A stretch of DNA of 64,000 nucleotides from positions 62,001 through 126,000 of the forward strand of contig NZ_WRXN01000007.1 of assembly GCF_009758205.1 (NCBI RefSeq), given 5' to 3'. The notes beneath the pieces are model-generated. The model worked only from the letters and a program-made list of their open reading frames with translations. It had not been told where the DNA came from and did no database searches. This stretch comes from Chitinophaga tropicalis. Its GTDB lineage: Bacteria; Bacteroidota; Bacteroidia; Chitinophagales; Chitinophagaceae. Numbering within the stretch: the stretch's first letter is position 1; each line of letters begins with the position of its first letter. Positions 63,363 to 64,000 of the stretch are shown piece by piece. A program made the position numbers and the translations under genes.

Positions 63363-64000
63363 CTATAGTGCTGTGATCTGCCATTGCTGGTTAGCGCCGC
63401 TGTTCCAGTTCCACTGGATAATGCTGCCTCCGTTAGCTGTTGACTGACCATTTACATCCAGGGAGAAACCACTGTTCCTGTTCAATATCTTGTAATAACC
63501 ATAGCCTATATCTATTATCTGCCATTGCTGGTTATTTCCACCCCAGTAATCCCATTGTACTATTCCCGCTCCTGCAGTTGTAGACTGTCCGTTAACATCC
63601 AGCGCCTTTCCGCTGTTCCTGTTAATAATGGAAGTGTAATTACTTCCCAGTGCGTTGAAAGACCATTGCTGGTTGTTTCCGGCCCAGTAGTCCCACTGGT
63701 CGATCGTGGCACCATTGGTTGTTGACTGTCCATTCACTTCAAGCGCTTTACTGCTTTTTTTATTGATCACTTTGTAATAAGCGCCGGCAGTAAAGGAAGC
63801 ATAGGGAGGGGTGATAGTTCCTGTGCCCCATGCGTATTTCAGCCTGGTTAGTCCGGAGTTATTATTTGTTGTAAGCGTTGTACCATTCAGTGTAAACATG
63901 CCATAGCTATCGCCGGTCCTCAGTCCGGGCCAGTAAATACCGCCTACGCCCAGGTCATGTAAGGAATTGGTCATGCCCTGCAGGTAGGTGTTGTTTATGT
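63363..64000 (-). CDS. C-terminal part of a ricin-lectin (CBM13-like) protein, 5' end outside window
   Basis: The frame stays open to the window edge (residues INNTYLQGM before the first internal Met at 63974), so the gene continues to the right. The visible 212 residues have an upstream segment (LGVGGIYWPGLRTGDSYGMF) that looks like the end of a glycoside hydrolase catalytic domain. It is followed by a beta-trefoil with three QxW repeats (QWSF, QWQI, QWQI), each after a copy of VNGQST...WDYW or WNWN. The trefoil should bind sugars such as galactose or xylan. The enzyme family cannot be told from this end. Confidence 0.8.
   Translation of the reverse strand, partial: INNTYLQGMTNSLHDLGVGGIYWPGLRTGDSYGMFTLNGTTLTTNNNSGLTRLKYAWGTGTITPPYASFTAGAYYKVINKKSSKALEVNGQSTTNGATIDQWDYWAGNNQQWSFNALGSNYTSIINRNSGKALDVNGQSTTAGAGIVQWDYWGGNNQQWQIIDIGYGYYKILNRNSGFSLDVNGQSTANGGSIIQWNWNSGANQQWQITAL

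Overview
The window looks like a chromosomal segment of a Bacteroidota bacterium close to Chitinophaga (Chitinophagaceae). It encodes type IX secretion (T9SS) cargo with both type A and type B C-terminal sorting domains, two PorP/SprF-type outer-membrane proteins, a two-domain GH18 chitinase, GH28 and GH92 enzymes, large FtsX/MacB-type permeases, a TonB-dependent receptor, and several candidate promoters with the Bacteroidota -7 element TAnnTTTG. I saw no tRNA, rRNA, CRISPR array, transposase or phage gene. The assignment rests on gene content and family resemblance, not on a database search.

Layout. 1-10 kb: the tail of an unknown gene, a secreted double-GH18 chitinase, then a minus-strand operon of a DUF11/type B adhesin, a PorP/SprF protein and an OmpA/PD40 protein. 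A 1.2 kb gene-free AT-rich stretch (9577-10814) with two DnaA-box-like sites follows. 10.8-18.3 kb: a response regulator lacking its phosphoacceptor Asp, an S9 peptidase, a Crp/Fnr regulator, an S10 peptidase and a DUF5703 glycosidase-like protein. 18.4-27.1 kb: recD-recC-recB. 27.3-36.8 kb: an OmpW-like porin, a PaoABC-type molybdenum aldehyde oxidoreductase, a UvrD-like helicase with a C-terminal DNA-binding-like module, an orphan ABC ATPase, a lipid kinase and SurE. 37-44.2 kb: two FtsX permeases flanking a GAF-domain protein. 44.4-50.6 kb: a five-gene operon of a small Cys/His membrane protein, an ABC ATPase, a TonB receptor and two DUF3526 permeases. 50.7-57.8 kb: PepE, a CPA1 antiporter, Ogt, an unknown HELGH protein, and GH28 and GH92 enzymes. 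57.9-64 kb: a second PorP/SprF gene next to a 1453-residue Ig-repeat type B protein, then the C-terminal part of a ricin-lectin protein.

How the parts fit. Much of the content serves outer-surface polysaccharide use and adhesion through T9SS, with paralogous PorP plus type B cargo modules at both ends of the window. The 44-50 kb operon joins outer-membrane uptake to an ABC-2-type inner-membrane transporter and is the most system-like locus of unclear function. A family of hairpin repeats (core GCTTTTGCC/TTC/GGCAAAAGC) sits next to gene ends at five places, always in the same chromosomal orientation. TGTCCG half-sites lie upstream of both FtsX permeases. Everything stated about function is inferred from motifs and family knowledge.
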